Positions 16,283 through 27,118 of a DNA stretch of 64,000 nucleotides are shown piece by piece (position 1 is the stretch's first letter; each line of letters opens with the position of its first letter). The stretch is taken from positions 186,001 to 250,000 of the forward strand of contig NZ_BAABAU010000003.1 in the NCBI RefSeq assembly GCF_039537585.1, read 5' to 3'. The notes under the pieces were generated by a model. The model had not been told where the DNA came from, did no database searches, and saw nothing but the letters and a program-made list of their open reading frames with translations. This DNA is from Frondihabitans peucedani. Its GTDB lineage: Bacteria > Actinomycetota > Actinomycetes > Actinomycetales > Microbacteriaceae. The translations under genes were made by a program, and so were the position numbers.

Positions 16283-17829
16283 GAGAGGGCTCCGGCCGCT
16301 CGCGACGCCGAGGTGCGAGCGGCGGCGACCGCGTCTCCGGAGCCGCCGAGCACGAGGACGTCGTCGGCGAGCACGTCGACGAACTCGGCATCGTGTGTGA
16401 CGGCGACGAGGGCGCTGCCGGCGTCGAGCAGCTCGGCCGACAGGGCGACGAGCTCCCGCCAGGTGCGGGCGTCCTGCCCGAAGGTGGGCTCGTCGAGCAC
16501 CAGGATGCCAGGCCTCGCCGCCAGCACCGTGGCCACCGACAGCCGCCGCTTCTCGCCTCCCGACAGGGTGAACGGATTCGCACCGGCCAGGTGGTCGAGT
16601 CGCAGCCGCTGCAGGAGGTCGTCGACGCGTCGGGTGGTCTCGGCCTCGCCGAGCCGCAGCGCTCGCGGCCCGACGGCGAGCTCGTCGCGGACTCTGGAAG
16701 CGAGGAACTGGTGCTCCGGGTCCTGGAAGACGGTGCCGATCCTGGTCAGGAGGTCGCGCGACCGCCAGCGGATCGGGGAGGGCCCGGCGCCTTTCGCGAG
16801 AGCGGGGGACGCCGCGAGGGATCCTGCGACGGGCGGGAAGAGGCCGGCGAGGGTCAGGGCGAGGGTCGACTTGCCGGCGCCGTTCCGGCCGGTGACGGCC
16901 AGAGCGCGACCGGCGGCGACTCGGGCCTCGATGCCGGAGGCGACGGCGCGGCCGCTCCGCCCGACGGCCAAGCCGTCGGCGCTGAGCAGCCGGTCGGCAG
17001 CGAGCGGGGCCCCGGACGACGGCCCCGACGGCACGCGGACCGGCAGGAGCGGCGGGCGGCCGGGCACCCACACGCCGGCCTCGGCGAGGGCCGCGCCCTG
17101 CGCCTGGAGCACGTCGTCGGGGCGTCCGTCGGCGAGGACTCCCCCGCCGGCCGCCAGCACGACGACGCGGTCGACGAACGGGAGCCACACCGATACGCGG
17201 TGCTCGACGACGACCAGGGTGGCGCCGGTCTCGGCGACGGCGCGGCCCACCGACCGGCTGACCTCGGCGACGCCCTCCGGATCGAGGTTCGCGGTGGGCT
17301 CGTCGAGGAGCAGGAGGCCCGGCCGGAGGGCGAGCGCACCGGCGAGCGCGAGGCGCTGCTTCTGGCCGCCGCTGAGCGCGGAGGTCGACTGATCGAGCGG
17401 CAGGTCGAGGCCGACGGCGCGGAGCGACTCCTCCACGCGACGCCAGATCTCGTCGCGCGGGACGCCGAGGTTCTCCGGACCGAACGCCACGTCGTCGCCG
17501 ACGCGCGCGAGGACGACCTGGGAGTCGGGATCCTGCAGGACGAGGCCGACGCGGCCGCGGACGCTCGCGGGCGGCACCCCGTCGACGAGGAGCTCCCCCC
17601 GGTCGTCGCCCTCCTCGTCGCCGCCGAGGACGCCGGCGAGGCCGGCGAGCAGGGTCGACTTGCCCGCGCCGGAGGCACCGAGCAGGAGGACGCGCTCGCC
17701 GGGCCCGATGTCGAGATCGAGGTCGGAGACGGCAGGACGGAGGCGGCCGGCGTGACGCCACGACCAGCCTCGCGCCCGGACGCTCGCGCCGGCGGTGCCG
17801 TGAGCGCCCCGGTCTGCCAGGGCGCTCAC
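16279..17829 (-). CDS. ECF transporter duplicated ATP-binding protein, YkoD-like
   Basis: The 516-residue protein contains two full ABC domains. The first has Walker A GASGAGKST, signature LSGGQKQR and LLLLDEPTANLD; the second has GRNGAGKST, LSGGEKRR and ILVLDEPTFGQD. The last D-loop/Walker B pair is slightly divergent. It powers uptake through the adjacent T and S components. The GTG start at 17827-17829 lies 2 bases after the S-component stop, indicating coupling. Confidence 0.92.
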   Translation of the reverse strand: MSALADRGAHGTAGASVRARGWSWRHAGRLRPAVSDLDLDIGPGERVLLLGASGAGKSTLLAGLAGVLGGDEEGDDRGELLVDGVPPASVRGRVGLVLQDPDSQVVLARVGDDVAFGPENLGVPRDEIWRRVEESLRAVGLDLPLDQSTSALSGGQKQRLALAGALALRPGLLLLDEPTANLDPEGVAEVSRSVGRAVAETGATLVVVEHRVSVWLPFVDRVVVLAAGGGVLADGRPDDVLQAQGAALAEAGVWVPGRPPLLPVRVPSGPSSGAPLAADRLLSADGLAVGRSGRAVASGIEARVAAGRALAVTGRNGAGKSTLALTLAGLFPPVAGSLAASPALAKGAGPSPIRWRSRDLLTRIGTVFQDPEHQFLASRVRDELAVGPRALRLGEAETTRRVDDLLQRLRLDHLAGANPFTLSGGEKRRLSVATVLAARPGILVLDEPTFGQDARTWRELVALSAELLDAGSALVAVTHDAEFVDVLADDVLVLGGSGDAVAAARTSASRAAGALS

Positions 17830-17831
17830 GG

Positions 17832-18482
17832 TCAGACCCGGGTCTGGGCGGCGCGCCCGGAGGCGAACCGCGACAGGGCTCCGGTCCGGGCGAGGCCGCG
17901 GACGGCGAGCCAGGAGAGGAGGCCGGCGAGGAGGACGCCGGAGGCGACCGAGCTCACGATGTAGACGGCCTTGTAGGAGGCGGCGAAGGCGGCGATGCTC
18001 GAGAAGTTCGTGTCGAGGAGCCCGGTCACGAGCCCCGCGCCCGCACCGGCGAGGAGGGCCGTGCCGAGCCTCCACGACCTGTAGAGGAACAGCGCCAGCA
18101 CGATCTCGGCGCCGAGGCCCTCGAGGATCCCCCAGATGAGAGTGGAGAAGCCCCACTGGGTGCCGACGAGCATGGACACGACGGCGGCGACGATCTCGGT
18201 GTAGAGGGCGGCACCGGGCTTCCGGATGACGAGCCCGCCGAGGACGCCGGCGAACAGCCAGCCGCCCGAGAGGAGCCCCTCGAGACCCGGCGAGAACGAC
18301 AGGAGCCCGCTGAGCGGGGTCCAGGCGAGGCCCCACAGCCAGAAGATCACTCCGGCTGCGACACCGAGAACCGACGCGGTGACGATGTCGACCACGCGCC
18401 AGCGGCGGGTCGACGGGCGGCCCGACTCTCGGGGGGCACGACTCGACTCCGACGTTCCGGAGGGCTTGACGGACGTAGACAT
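17832..18482 (-). CDS. ECF transporter substrate-binding (S) component, YkoE-like
   Basis: The 216-residue protein has a polar N-terminal tail of about 28 residues. Five or six hydrophobic helices follow, including VVDIVTASVLGVAAGVIFW and a WGFSTLIWGILEGLGAEIV stretch typical of YkoE. A GGAGGAGAG ribosome-binding site lies 3 bases before the ATG. YkoE-type S components carry hydroxymethylpyrimidine, thiamine or a close precursor; the TPP riboswitch in the leader fits that. It is the first gene of the ykoE-ykoD-ykoC order. Confidence 0.88.
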   Translation of the reverse strand: MSTSVKPSGTSESSRAPRESGRPSTRRWRVVDIVTASVLGVAAGVIFWLWGLAWTPLSGLLSFSPGLEGLLSGGWLFAGVLGGLVIRKPGAALYTEIVAAVVSMLVGTQWGFSTLIWGILEGLGAEIVLALFLYRSWRLGTALLAGAGAGLVTGLLDTNFSSIAAFAASYKAVYIVSSVASGVLLAGLLSWLAVRGLARTGALSRFASGRAAQTRV

Positions 18483-18491
18483 GTTCTCTCC

Positions 18492-18573
<82 letters not shown>

Positions 18574-18588
18574 TGTGTTGTGGCTCGA

Positions 18589-18617
18589 GTGTAGCGCTCG
18601 CTGATCCTGCATGTCCC
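18589..18617 (-). promoter_or_regulatory. Promoter of the TPP-riboswitch operon
   Basis: A minus-strand -35 GGGACA (18612-18617) and -10 TACACT (18589-18594) are 17 bases apart. They would start transcription a few bases upstream of the riboswitch. Confidence 0.45.
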
Positions 18618-18634
18618 TGTGCTAAGCACGCTGC

Positions 18635-19801
18635 ATGAAGTTCCGGAGGTGGCCGCACGGTCTCGCTGCGCTCATCGCCCTCTGCATCGCGGTCCTCGTC
18701 CTGGTCTCCGTCGAGACCGGCTCGGTCACCCGCCCCACGGCCGCGACCACGACCCGCCCGCTGCCCGGCCTCTCCCCGACGGAGCCGCCCGTGCCGGGGT
18801 CGAGAGGCGGTGCCGGGCGCGAGGGCGAGGGGCACCAGGCCGCGACCGGGGGCAGCGGCGTGGTCGCGGGGGGCACCGATCCTGCGTCCCGAGACCTGAC
18901 GATGAACCCGTTCAACTTCCGGCTCGGCCTCATCAACGGCACGGTCGTCAAGCCCGACGCCCGCGACTGGGCGGCCCGCACCGTCGAGACGGGCCCTCTG
19001 CTGCTGTTCCTGCCCGCCACGGGGCACGTGCCGAACAACTACCGGAAGTTCCTGACCGTCGCCGCCGAGCAGGGCTACCACGTTCTCGGGCTCGACTTCT
19101 GGAACCAGGGGAAGTCGGTCGCGAAGACGTGCGGCGTCGACGCCCGGTGCTACACCGAGGTGCAGCGGAACCGGTTCAACGGCTACGGCCCCTCGCGATT
19201 CAGCAAGGTCGACGAGGCCAACTCGGTCCTCGCCCGCCTGCACGCCGCCCTCGACTACCTGGTGAAGCACGATCCCGACGGCGGCTGGGACCAGTACACG
19301 ACGGACGAGAGCATCCACTGGAACAGGATCGTCGTCGCCGGCCACTCGCAGGGCGGCGGCGAGGCGGCCTACATCGCCCACCGCACCCGGGTGCTCGGTC
19401 AGCTGACCTTCGCGTCGCCGATCATCACGGACGAGGACACCCGGGCGTCGTGGCTCCGCCAGAAGGGGAAGACGCCCACCAGCGTCATGTACGGCTTCGA
19501 CGACCGGGACGACATCTACTACCCGCGGATCGAGGCCTCGTGGCGCGAGCTCGGCATGGGCCGGCACCCGTTGACCGCCCGGGTCCCGGTGCCGTCCGCC
19601 ACGACCGCGAAGACGGTCCACACGCTCGTCACCACCGCCGACATCGGCGACCCGCACCTGTCGCACCTCCGGACGATCACCGATCTCACGCCGATGACGT
19701 CGAAGGGGCGGCCGCTCTTCCTGCCGGTCTGGGAGTGGATGCTCCGCGCCGTCTACCCGACGCCCTCGGCAGACGAGAAGGGCGTCAGCAGGGCAGAGTG
19801 A
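18635..19801 (+). CDS. Secreted alpha/beta hydrolase
   Basis: This 388-residue protein has a basic start and one hydrophobic segment (residues about 9-27), a signal peptide or anchor. A Pro/Gly/Thr-rich linker runs to residue 90, then an alpha/beta-hydrolase domain with nucleophile elbow GHSQGG. LLLFLPATGHVPNNY and the downstream FGFDDRDD-like turn suggest the oxyanion and acid regions. It resembles the BPSS1187-type hydrolases of unknown substrate. It converges with and overlaps the epimerase gene by 17 bases. Confidence 0.8.
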   Translation: MKFRRWPHGLAALIALCIAVLVLVSVETGSVTRPTAATTTRPLPGLSPTEPPVPGSRGGAGREGEGHQAATGGSGVVAGGTDPASRDLTMNPFNFRLGLINGTVVKPDARDWAARTVETGPLLLFLPATGHVPNNYRKFLTVAAEQGYHVLGLDFWNQGKSVAKTCGVDARCYTEVQRNRFNGYGPSRFSKVDEANSVLARLHAALDYLVKHDPDGGWDQYTTDESIHWNRIVVAGHSQGGGEAAYIAHRTRVLGQLTFASPIITDEDTRASWLRQKGKTPTSVMYGFDDRDDIYYPRIEASWRELGMGRHPLTARVPVPSATTAKTVHTLVTTADIGDPHLSHLRTITDLTPMTSKGRPLFLPVWEWMLRAVYPTPSADEKGVSRAE

Positions 19802-20747
19802 CGCGCCCCTCCGCGCGGAGCCACGCGAGGCCGTCGAGGACCGCCTCGACCGTCGTGAAGCGCGGCGCGTAGCCGAGCAGGGTGCGCGCCTTCTCGATCG
19901 ACATGGAGTGGCTCCTCGAGGCGTGCTGGAACGACGCCTCGGCGCTCTCCGCCGAGATCGCCCCGCGCAGCTCGTCGAACGAGACGAAGCGGAGGTTGGG
20001 CTCCTGGCCGTAGTGGCGGGCGATCGCGGTGGCGAAGCCGCGGAGGGTGATCGCGCGCTCCGAGACCACGTGGAAGCTCTGCCCGACGGCCTGCGCCTGG
20101 TGCGAGACGGCCCGCTCGAACGCCTGGGCGACGTCGTCGGCGTGCACGTGGTGCACGGTCTCGAGGCCGAGGTTCGGCAGGAGCACCTCGCCGCCGGTGG
20201 CGAGGGCCTCCCAGACTCCGAGGTCGAGATTGCCCTGCGGGTTGATCATCTCCCAGCCCGGGCCGGTGATGTGTCCGGGATGCAGGATCACGCTCCGCAG
20301 GCCGCCGGGGCGCCTCGCCTCGTGCTGCAGCAGCTCCTCGATCGCGGCCTTGCCGGTGCCGTAGTCGCCGAACGGGGTCCGCTCGGCGTCCTCGGTGACG
20401 GGCACCTCGACGCTCGGGCCGTGCACCCAGATGGTGCCGCAGTGCACGAGGAGCTCGACCCGGCCGCGGAGTGCCTCCACGAGCTGCGAGGCCGACTCGG
20501 GCGTGAAGCAGACCATGTCGATGACGACGTCGGCACCGAGCTCGGCGATCGCCGGTGCGAAGGTGCCTGCGGCGTCGCCCGCCTCCCGGTCGAGGACGAC
20601 GCGCTCGACCTTCTCCCACGCGGCGTCGGCGTGGTAGGGCCGACTGGTGCCGCGGCTGACGGCGACGACCTGGTGGCCCTGGCGGACGAGCCTCGGGACG
20701 AGGAAGCCGCCGACGTGGCCGGTGGCTCCGATGACGACGATCCGCAC
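19785..20747 (-). CDS. NAD-dependent epimerase/dehydratase family protein
   Basis: The 320-residue protein is an extended-SDR (atypical) with the N-terminal nucleotide motif GATGHVGG (residues 7-14), a VIDMVCFTPES segment, and HPGHITGPGWEMINPQGN in the substrate region. The usual YxxxK is replaced by YGTGKAA, which preserves Tyr and a Lys three residues later. Sugar-nucleotide or other small-molecule modification is possible but the substrate is unknown. Confidence 0.85.
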   Translation of the reverse strand: MRIVVIGATGHVGGFLVPRLVRQGHQVVAVSRGTSRPYHADAAWEKVERVVLDREAGDAAGTFAPAIAELGADVVIDMVCFTPESASQLVEALRGRVELLVHCGTIWVHGPSVEVPVTEDAERTPFGDYGTGKAAIEELLQHEARRPGGLRSVILHPGHITGPGWEMINPQGNLDLGVWEALATGGEVLLPNLGLETVHHVHADDVAQAFERAVSHQAQAVGQSFHVVSERAITLRGFATAIARHYGQEPNLRFVSFDELRGAISAESAEASFQHASRSHSMSIEKARTLLGYAPRFTTVEAVLDGLAWLRAEGRVTLPC

Positions 20748-20844
20748 GGGTACTCCTTCGAACGAGACGGGGATGCCCCGACCCTACGCCGGACACCCTC
20801 AGCCGATCGCCTCTAGGGTGGACCGAGTCCTAGACGGAGGTTCG

Positions 20845-22962
20845 ATGATCACCTGGCCCGGCAACCCGTACCCGCTCGGTGCGAACTACGACGGAAGCGG
20901 AACGAACTTCGCCATCTACAGCGAAGCGGCCGAGCTCGTGCAGCTCTGCCTGTTCGACGACGCCGGAGTCGAGACGCGCGTCGACCTCCTCGAGGTCGAC
21001 GCCTACGTCTGGCACGGCTACCTGCCGAGCGTCCAGCCCGGTCAGCGCTACGGGTACCGCGTCCACGGGTCGTACGACCCGGCGTCCGGGCACCGCGCGA
21101 ACCCGAACAAGCTGCTCCTCGACCCGTACGCGAAGGCGACGAGCGGCGAGATCGACTGGGACGAGGCGCTGTTCGCCTACAACTTCGGCGCGCCCGATTC
21201 CCGGAACGACAAAGACTCCGCGCCGCACATGATGATGAGCGTCGTCATCAACCCGTTCTTCGACTGGCAGGGCGACCGGCCGCCGAAGTACAGCTACGAC
21301 GAGTCGATCATCTACGAGGCCCACGTCCGCGGCCTCACCCAGACGCACCCCGACATCCCGCAGGAGCAGCGGGGCACGTACGCCGGTGTCGCGCATCCTG
21401 CGATCATCGAGCACCTGAAGGGGCTCGGCGTGACCGCCATCGAGCTGATGCCCGTGCACCAGTTCGTGCAAGACAACACGCTCCTCGAGAAGGGCCTCCG
21501 CAACTACTGGGGCTACAACACGATCGGCTTCTTCGCGCCGCACCAGCAGTACGCCTCGGTCACCGACCACGGCCAGCAGGTGCAGGAGTTCAAGACGATG
21601 GTCCGCGTGCTCCACGACGCGGGCATCGAGGTCATCATCGACGTCGTCTACAACCACACCGCCGAGGGCAACCACCTGGGCCCGACGCTGTCGTTCAAGG
21701 GCATCGACAACGCCGCGTACTACCGGCTCGTCGAAGACGACAAGCAGTACTACATGGACTACACCGGCACGGGCAACAGCCTGAACGTCCGGCACCCGCA
21801 CTCGCTGCAGCTGATCATGGACTCCCTCCGCTACTGGGTGACCGAGATGCACGTCGACGGCTTCCGCTTCGACCTCGCAGCCTCCCTCGCCCGCGAGTTC
21901 TACGAGGTCGACCGCCTGTCGACCTTCTTCGAGCTCGTGCAGCAGGACCCGATCGTGTCGCAGGTGAAGCTCATCGCCGAGCCGTGGGACGTCGGCCCCG
22001 GCGGCTACCAGGTGGGCAACTTCCCGCCGCAGTGGACCGAGTGGAACGGCAAGTACCGCGACACCGTCCGGGACTTCTGGCGCGGCGAGCCGGCGACGCT
22101 CGGCGAATTCGCCTCCAGGATCACGGGGTCGGCCGACCTCTACGAGCGCGACGGCCGCCGCCCGGTCGCCAGCATCAACTTCGTCACCGCGCACGACGGC
22201 TTCACGATGCGCGACCTCGTCAGCTACAACGACAAGCACAACCAGCAGAACGGCGAGAACGGCAACGACGGCGAGAGCCACAACCGCTCGTGGAACTCCG
22301 GCGAGGAGGGCCCGACGAAAGACCGGGCGATCGCGGAGCTCCGCCGCCAGCGGGTGCGGAACTTCCTCGCGACGCTCCTGCTCAGCCAGGGCGTCCCGAT
22401 GATCCTGCACGGCGACGAGCTCGGCCGGACGCAGCGGGGCAACAACAACACCTACGCCCAGGACAACCCGATCAGCTGGATCGACTGGTCGAAGGCCGAC
22501 ACCGACCTGGTCGCGTTCACGACGTCGCTCATCGAGCTGCGCCGCAAGCACCCGACGTTCCGCCGCCAGAGCTACTTCGACGGCCGGAGCGTGCGGCGAG
22601 GCGTCGGCGACCCCCTGCCCGACATCGTCTGGCTGACGCCCGACGGCGACGCGATGCAGCCCGAGGAGTGGGACTCCGGCTTCGGCCGCTCGATCGGCAT
22701 GTTCCTGAACGGCAGCGGCATCCACGGGCGCGACTCCCGAGGCGGCCGCGTCACCGACGTCAACTTCGTCCTGTACTTCAACGCGCACGACGACACCGTG
22801 ACCTTCACCCTCCCCTCCGACGAGTACTCCGAGTGCTGGGAGCTCGTCATCGACACCACCGATTCCCCGAAGCCCGAGCACGTGCTTCACGCCGGCGAGA
22901 AGCTCCCCGTGGCGGGCCGCTCGATGGTCGTCCTCCGAGCCGCGGTCGAGGACGACGCATGA
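20845..22962 (+). CDS. glgX: Glycogen debranching enzyme GlgX/TreX
   Basis: This 705-residue isoamylase-type GH13 enzyme has an N-terminal CBM48-like domain and the four GH13 regions: DVVYNHT, GFRFDLA with the nucleophile Asp, AEPWD with the acid Glu, and FVTAHDG. It cuts alpha-1,6 branches of glycogen. It is the first of three genes that overlap end to start with treY and treZ, supplying linear malto-oligosaccharides. A GACGGAGG ribosome-binding site precedes the ATG at 20845. Confidence 0.97.
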   Translation: MITWPGNPYPLGANYDGSGTNFAIYSEAAELVQLCLFDDAGVETRVDLLEVDAYVWHGYLPSVQPGQRYGYRVHGSYDPASGHRANPNKLLLDPYAKATSGEIDWDEALFAYNFGAPDSRNDKDSAPHMMMSVVINPFFDWQGDRPPKYSYDESIIYEAHVRGLTQTHPDIPQEQRGTYAGVAHPAIIEHLKGLGVTAIELMPVHQFVQDNTLLEKGLRNYWGYNTIGFFAPHQQYASVTDHGQQVQEFKTMVRVLHDAGIEVIIDVVYNHTAEGNHLGPTLSFKGIDNAAYYRLVEDDKQYYMDYTGTGNSLNVRHPHSLQLIMDSLRYWVTEMHVDGFRFDLAASLAREFYEVDRLSTFFELVQQDPIVSQVKLIAEPWDVGPGGYQVGNFPPQWTEWNGKYRDTVRDFWRGEPATLGEFASRITGSADLYERDGRRPVASINFVTAHDGFTMRDLVSYNDKHNQQNGENGNDGESHNRSWNSGEEGPTKDRAIAELRRQRVRNFLATLLLSQGVPMILHGDELGRTQRGNNNTYAQDNPISWIDWSKADTDLVAFTTSLIELRRKHPTFRRQSYFDGRSVRRGVGDPLPDIVWLTPDGDAMQPEEWDSGFGRSIGMFLNGSGIHGRDSRGGRVTDVNFVLYFNAHDDTVTFTLPSDEYSECWELVIDTTDSPKPEHVLHAGEKLPVAGRSMVVLRAAVEDDA

Positions 22963-25319
22963 GCATCAGCCACCACCCGAGATCCACCTACCGCCTCCAG
23001 ATCCGCCAGTCGTTCCCGCTGAACGCCGCGGCCGACGTGGTCCAGTACCTCCGCGACCTCGGCGTCGACTGGGTCTACCTCTCCCCCGTCCTCGAGGCGG
23101 AGGCCGGGAGCGACCACGGCTACGACGTCGTCGACCACTCGCGCGTCGACCCCGCCCGCGGCGGAGAGGTGGGCCTCGCGACCCTCGCCGACCGCGCGCA
23201 CCTGTTCGGCCTCGGCGTCCTGATCGACATCGTCCCGAACCACATGGGCGTCGCGACCCCGCACACCAACTCCTGGTGGTGGGACCTCCTGACCCACGGC
23301 CGCGAGTCGAAGTACGCCTCGGCCTTCGACGTCGACTGGAAGGCCGGCGACGGCAGGCTCCGGCTGCCGGTGCTGGGCTCGGGCGGCGACGACCGCTTCG
23401 ACGACCTCCGCGTCGAGGACGGCGAGCTCCGCTACTTCGACAACCGCTACCCGATCGCCCCGGGCACGGCCTCGCCCGGCGACTCGGCCGTCGACGTCCA
23501 CTCCCGCCAGAACTACGAGCTGGTCTACTGGAAGCGCGCCGACAGCGAGCTCAACTACCGCCGGTTCTTCGCCGTCAACACGCTCGCCGGCATCCGCGTC
23601 GAGGAGCCCTGGGTCTTCGACGAGTCGCACGCCGAGATCGCCCGCTGGTTCCGCGACGGGATCGCCGACGGCCTCCGGATCGACCACCCCGACGGCCTGG
23701 CCGACCCCAAGGGCTACCTCGACCGCCTCCGCGAGCTCACCGGCGGGGCGCACGTGCTCGTCGAGAAGATCCTCGAGGGCCCCGAGGAGCTCCCCCACGA
23801 CTGGGCCGCCGACGGCACCACCGGCTACGACGCCCTCGGCGAGTTCGACCGCGTGCTCACCGACCCGCGCGGCGCCGAGCGCCTCGGCCGCCTCGACGCG
23901 GTCCTCCGCAGCAGCGACGGCGACGAGCACCCCGCCGAGCTCTACTGGCACGACATGATCCACGGCTCGAAGCGCGAGGTCGCCGACGGCATCCTGAACA
24001 GCGAGGTCCGCAGGATCGCGCGCCTGCTCACCGACGGCACCGAGCCGCCGCGCGACGAGACCGTCGACGCGATCGCCGAGCTGCTGACGTCGTTCCCGGT
24101 GTACCGGAGCTACCTCCCGCTGGGAGCGGAGCAGCTCGCGAGCGCTGCCGCCGCGAGCCGCGAGGCCCGCCCGGAGCTCGGCGACGAGATCGACCGGGTC
24201 GTGGCGGTGCTCCGCGACCCCGCGCATCCTGCGGCCGTCCGCTTCCAGCAGACGAGCGGCATGGTGATGGCGAAGGGCGTCGAGGACAGCGCCTTCTACC
24301 GATACAGCCGCCTGGTCTCGCTCAACGAGGTCGGCGCGGAGCCGGGTGAGTTCTCGCTGACGGCCGACGCGTTCCACGCCCGGCAGCAGCGGCGCCTCGC
24401 GACGTTCCCCCACGCGATGACGACGCTCTCGACGCACGACACCAAGCGGTCCTCCGACGTCCGCGCCCGCATCGCCGTCCTCGCCGAGGTCGCCGACGAG
24501 TGGGCTGCGACGCTGTCTCGGCTCCGCGAGCTCGCGCCGGTGGGCGACGGACCCTTCGAGAACCTGCTCTGGCAGAGCATCGTCGGCGCCTGGCCGGCCT
24601 CGCGTGAGCGCCTCCACGCCTACGCCGAGAAGGCGTCGCGGGAGGCCGGGCAGTCGACCACCTGGACCGAGCCCGACGAGGCGTTCGAGAACAGGATGCA
24701 CGCCCTCGTCGACGCCTGCTTCGACGACGACGCCGTGGCGAGCGAGCTCGAGCGGATCGTCGACGTGGTCCGGCAGCCGGGCTGGTCGAACTCGCTGTCG
24801 CTCGCGATCCTGCAGCTCACCGGCCCCGGCGCGCCCGACGTCTACCAGGGCACCGACCTCTGGGACTACTCCCTCGTCGACCCCGACAACCGCCGCCCGG
24901 TCGACTTCGCCCTGCGGAGGCTCTACCTGTCGGCGATCGCCGAGGGCGCCCTGCCGGAGGTCGACGAGACCGGTGCGGCGAAGCTCCTGGTCACGCAGCG
25001 GGCGCTCACGCTCCGCCGCGACCGGCCGGAGCTCTTCTCCCGGTACGCCCCGCTCCCCGTGTTCGGCGAGGCGGCCGACTCGGCCGTCGCCGTCGACCGC
25101 GGCGGCGCCGTCGTCGTGGCGACCCGCTTCCCGGTCGCTCTCGCCGAGGCCGGCGGCTGGCGCGGCACCGAGGTCCACCTGGCCGACGGCGCCCGCGTCG
25201 ACGTCCTGACGGGACGCCGCTTCGACGGCTCCTCCCTCCGCCTCGCCGAACTGCTCGACACCTACCCCGTCGCGCTCCTCGTCCCCGCAGAACCCGACTC
25301 CACCCCCGAAAGCGACTGA
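22959..25319 (+). CDS. treY: Malto-oligosyltrehalose synthase TreY
   Basis: A 786-residue GH13 transglycosidase that converts the reducing-end alpha-1,4 bond of a maltodextrin to alpha,alpha-1,1. Visible motifs are STYRLQ at the start, [24 protein letters not shown] (the acid Glu) and [10 protein letters not shown]. The length is that of the family. The ATG overlaps the glgX stop (ATGA), and the TGA overlaps the treZ ATG. Confidence 0.97.
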   Translation: MSISHHPRSTYRLQIRQSFPLNAAADVVQYLRDLGVDWVYLSPVLEAEAGSDHGYDVVDHSRVDPARGGEVGLATLADRAHLFGLGVLIDIVPNHMGVATPHTNSWWWDLLTHGRESKYASAFDVDWKAGDGRLRLPVLGSGGDDRFDDLRVEDGELRYFDNRYPIAPGTASPGDSAVDVHSRQNYELVYWKRADSELNYRRFFAVNTLAGIRVEEPWVFDESHAEIARWFRDGIADGLRIDHPDGLADPKGYLDRLRELTGGAHVLVEKILEGPEELPHDWAADGTTGYDALGEFDRVLTDPRGAERLGRLDAVLRSSDGDEHPAELYWHDMIHGSKREVADGILNSEVRRIARLLTDGTEPPRDETVDAIAELLTSFPVYRSYLPLGAEQLASAAAASREARPELGDEIDRVVAVLRDPAHPAAVRFQQTSGMVMAKGVEDSAFYRYSRLVSLNEVGAEPGEFSLTADAFHARQQRRLATFPHAMTTLSTHDTKRSSDVRARIAVLAEVADEWAATLSRLRELAPVGDGPFENLLWQSIVGAWPASRERLHAYAEKASREAGQSTTWTEPDEAFENRMHALVDACFDDDAVASELERIVDVVRQPGWSNSLSLAILQLTGPGAPDVYQGTDLWDYSLVDPDNRRPVDFALRRLYLSAIAEGALPEVDETGAAKLLVTQRALTLRRDRPELFSRYAPLPVFGEAADSAVAVDRGGAVVVATRFPVALAEAGGWRGTEVHLADGARVDVLTGRRFDGSSLRLAELLDTYPVALLVPAEPDSTPESD

Positions 25320-27067
25320 TGACCCTGTACGACGTCTGGGCCCCGATCCCCGCACGCGTCCGCCTGACTCTCGACGGCGACATCCACGACCTCACCCGCG
25401 ACTCCGACGGCTGGTGGCGCGCACCCGACGACCTCGACCGAGGGCCGGGCCACCGCTACGGCTTCCTGCTCGACGACGACGAGACCCCCAAGCCCGACCC
25501 GCGCTCGCTCCGCCAGCCGGACGGCGTCCACGGCCTCAGCGAGACCTACGACCCGGCCGCGTTCGCCTGGACCGACGCGTCCTGGCGAGGCCGCCCCCTC
25601 GCCGGGGCCGTGATCTACGAGCTCCACATCGGCACCTTCACCCCGGAGGGCACCCTCGACTCCGCGATCGACAGGCTCGACCACCTCGTCGACCTGGGGA
25701 TCGACTTCGTCGAGATCCTGCCGGTCAACGGCGTCAACGGCACGCACAACTGGGGCTACGACGGCGTCGACTGGTTCACCGTCACCGACAACTACGGCGG
25801 GCCCGAGGCGTACCAGCGCTTCGTCGACGCCTGCCACGCGCGCGGACTCGCCGTGGTGCAGGACGTCGTCTACAACCACCTCGGCCCCTCCGGCAACTAC
25901 CTGCCGACCTTCGGCCCGTACCTCACCGACAAGCACGCCAGCACCTGGGGCATCGGTGTCAACCTCGACGACGAGGGCTCCGACGAGGTGCGCTCGTTCA
26001 TCCTCGACAACACCGAGCTGTGGCTCGACCAGTACCACGTCGACGCTCTCCGCCTCGACGCCGTCCACGCGCTGGTCGACGACTCCCCCGTGCACCTGCT
26101 CGAGCAGATGGCCATCCGTGCGGCACGGCTCAGCGCTGTGACCGGCCTCCCGAAGACGCTCATCGCCGAGAGCGACAAGAACGACGCCTCCCTCGTGACG
26201 CCGCGCGAGGCGGCCTCGCACGGCGGCAGCGCGTTCGGCATCGACGCGCAGTGGAGCGACGACTTCCACCACTCCGTCCACGTCTCGCTCACCGGCGAGA
26301 CGAGCGGCTACTACGAGGACTTCGCCCACCTCGACGCCCTCCACAAGGTGCTGACCCGCGGCTTCTTCCACGACGGCACCTGGTCGTCGTTCCGCGAGAC
26401 GTACCACGGGCGCCCGATCGACACCGAGCGCATGCCCGGCTGGCGGCTCGTCGTCGCCAACCAGAACCACGACCAGATCGGGAACCGGGCCACCGGCGAC
26501 CGTCTCGCGGCGACCCTCGACGACGGCCAGCTCGTCATCGCCGCCGCCCTGACGCTCACGGCGCCGTTCACCCCGATGCTCTTCATGGGCGAGGAGTGGG
26601 CTGCGTCGACGCCCTGGCAGTTCTTCACGTCGCACCCCGAGGCCGACCTCGGCAAGGCGACCGGCGAGGGCAGGATCGCGGAGTTCGCCAAGATGGGCTG
26701 GGATCCTGCGGTCGTCCCCGACCCTCAGGATCCTGAGACGTTCACCCGCTCGAAGCTCGACTGGAGCGAGACCGCCGGCGGCCGTCACGCGCTCGTGCTC
26801 GACGCCTACAAGCGCCTGATCGCGCTGCGGCGGTCGGAGCGGGAGCTCCTCGATCCTGCGCTCTCGAACGTGTCGGTGGAGCACTCGGAGGAGGACCGCT
26901 GGCTGGTTCTGACCCGCGGCACGATCCGCGTCGCGGTGAACTTCGCCGCGGAGGAGCAGACGCTCGACGTCGCGAGCCGCGAGGTGCTGTTCGCGAGCGA
27001 CGACGCGGTGGTGGCTGGCGGCGCGTCGCTGACGCTCCCCGGGCACTCGGTGGCGGTCGTCCGCTAG
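25319..27067 (+). CDS. treZ: Malto-oligosyltrehalose trehalohydrolase TreZ
   Basis: The 582-residue GH13 enzyme releases trehalose from the TreY product. It has an N-terminal E-set domain ([13 protein letters not shown]), then [18 protein letters not shown] with the nucleophile Asp, IAESDKND with the acid Glu, and NHDQIGN. The ATG shares an A with the treY stop (TGATG), which means translational coupling. With glgX and treY it forms the complete TreX-Y-Z route to trehalose, a compatible solute. Confidence 0.97.
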   Translation: MTLYDVWAPIPARVRLTLDGDIHDLTRDSDGWWRAPDDLDRGPGHRYGFLLDDDETPKPDPRSLRQPDGVHGLSETYDPAAFAWTDASWRGRPLAGAVIYELHIGTFTPEGTLDSAIDRLDHLVDLGIDFVEILPVNGVNGTHNWGYDGVDWFTVTDNYGGPEAYQRFVDACHARGLAVVQDVVYNHLGPSGNYLPTFGPYLTDKHASTWGIGVNLDDEGSDEVRSFILDNTELWLDQYHVDALRLDAVHALVDDSPVHLLEQMAIRAARLSAVTGLPKTLIAESDKNDASLVTPREAASHGGSAFGIDAQWSDDFHHSVHVSLTGETSGYYEDFAHLDALHKVLTRGFFHDGTWSSFRETYHGRPIDTERMPGWRLVVANQNHDQIGNRATGDRLAATLDDGQLVIAAALTLTAPFTPMLFMGEEWAASTPWQFFTSHPEADLGKATGEGRIAEFAKMGWDPAVVPDPQDPETFTRSKLDWSETAGGRHALVLDAYKRLIALRRSERELLDPALSNVSVEHSEEDRWLVLTRGTIRVAVNFAAEEQTLDVASREVLFASDDAVVAGGASLTLPGHSVAVVR

Positions 27068-27118
27068 GTCGCGTCGCGCGGCTCTGGCGGTCTGTGGGGC
27101 CGCCCTTTCGGCGCGGAG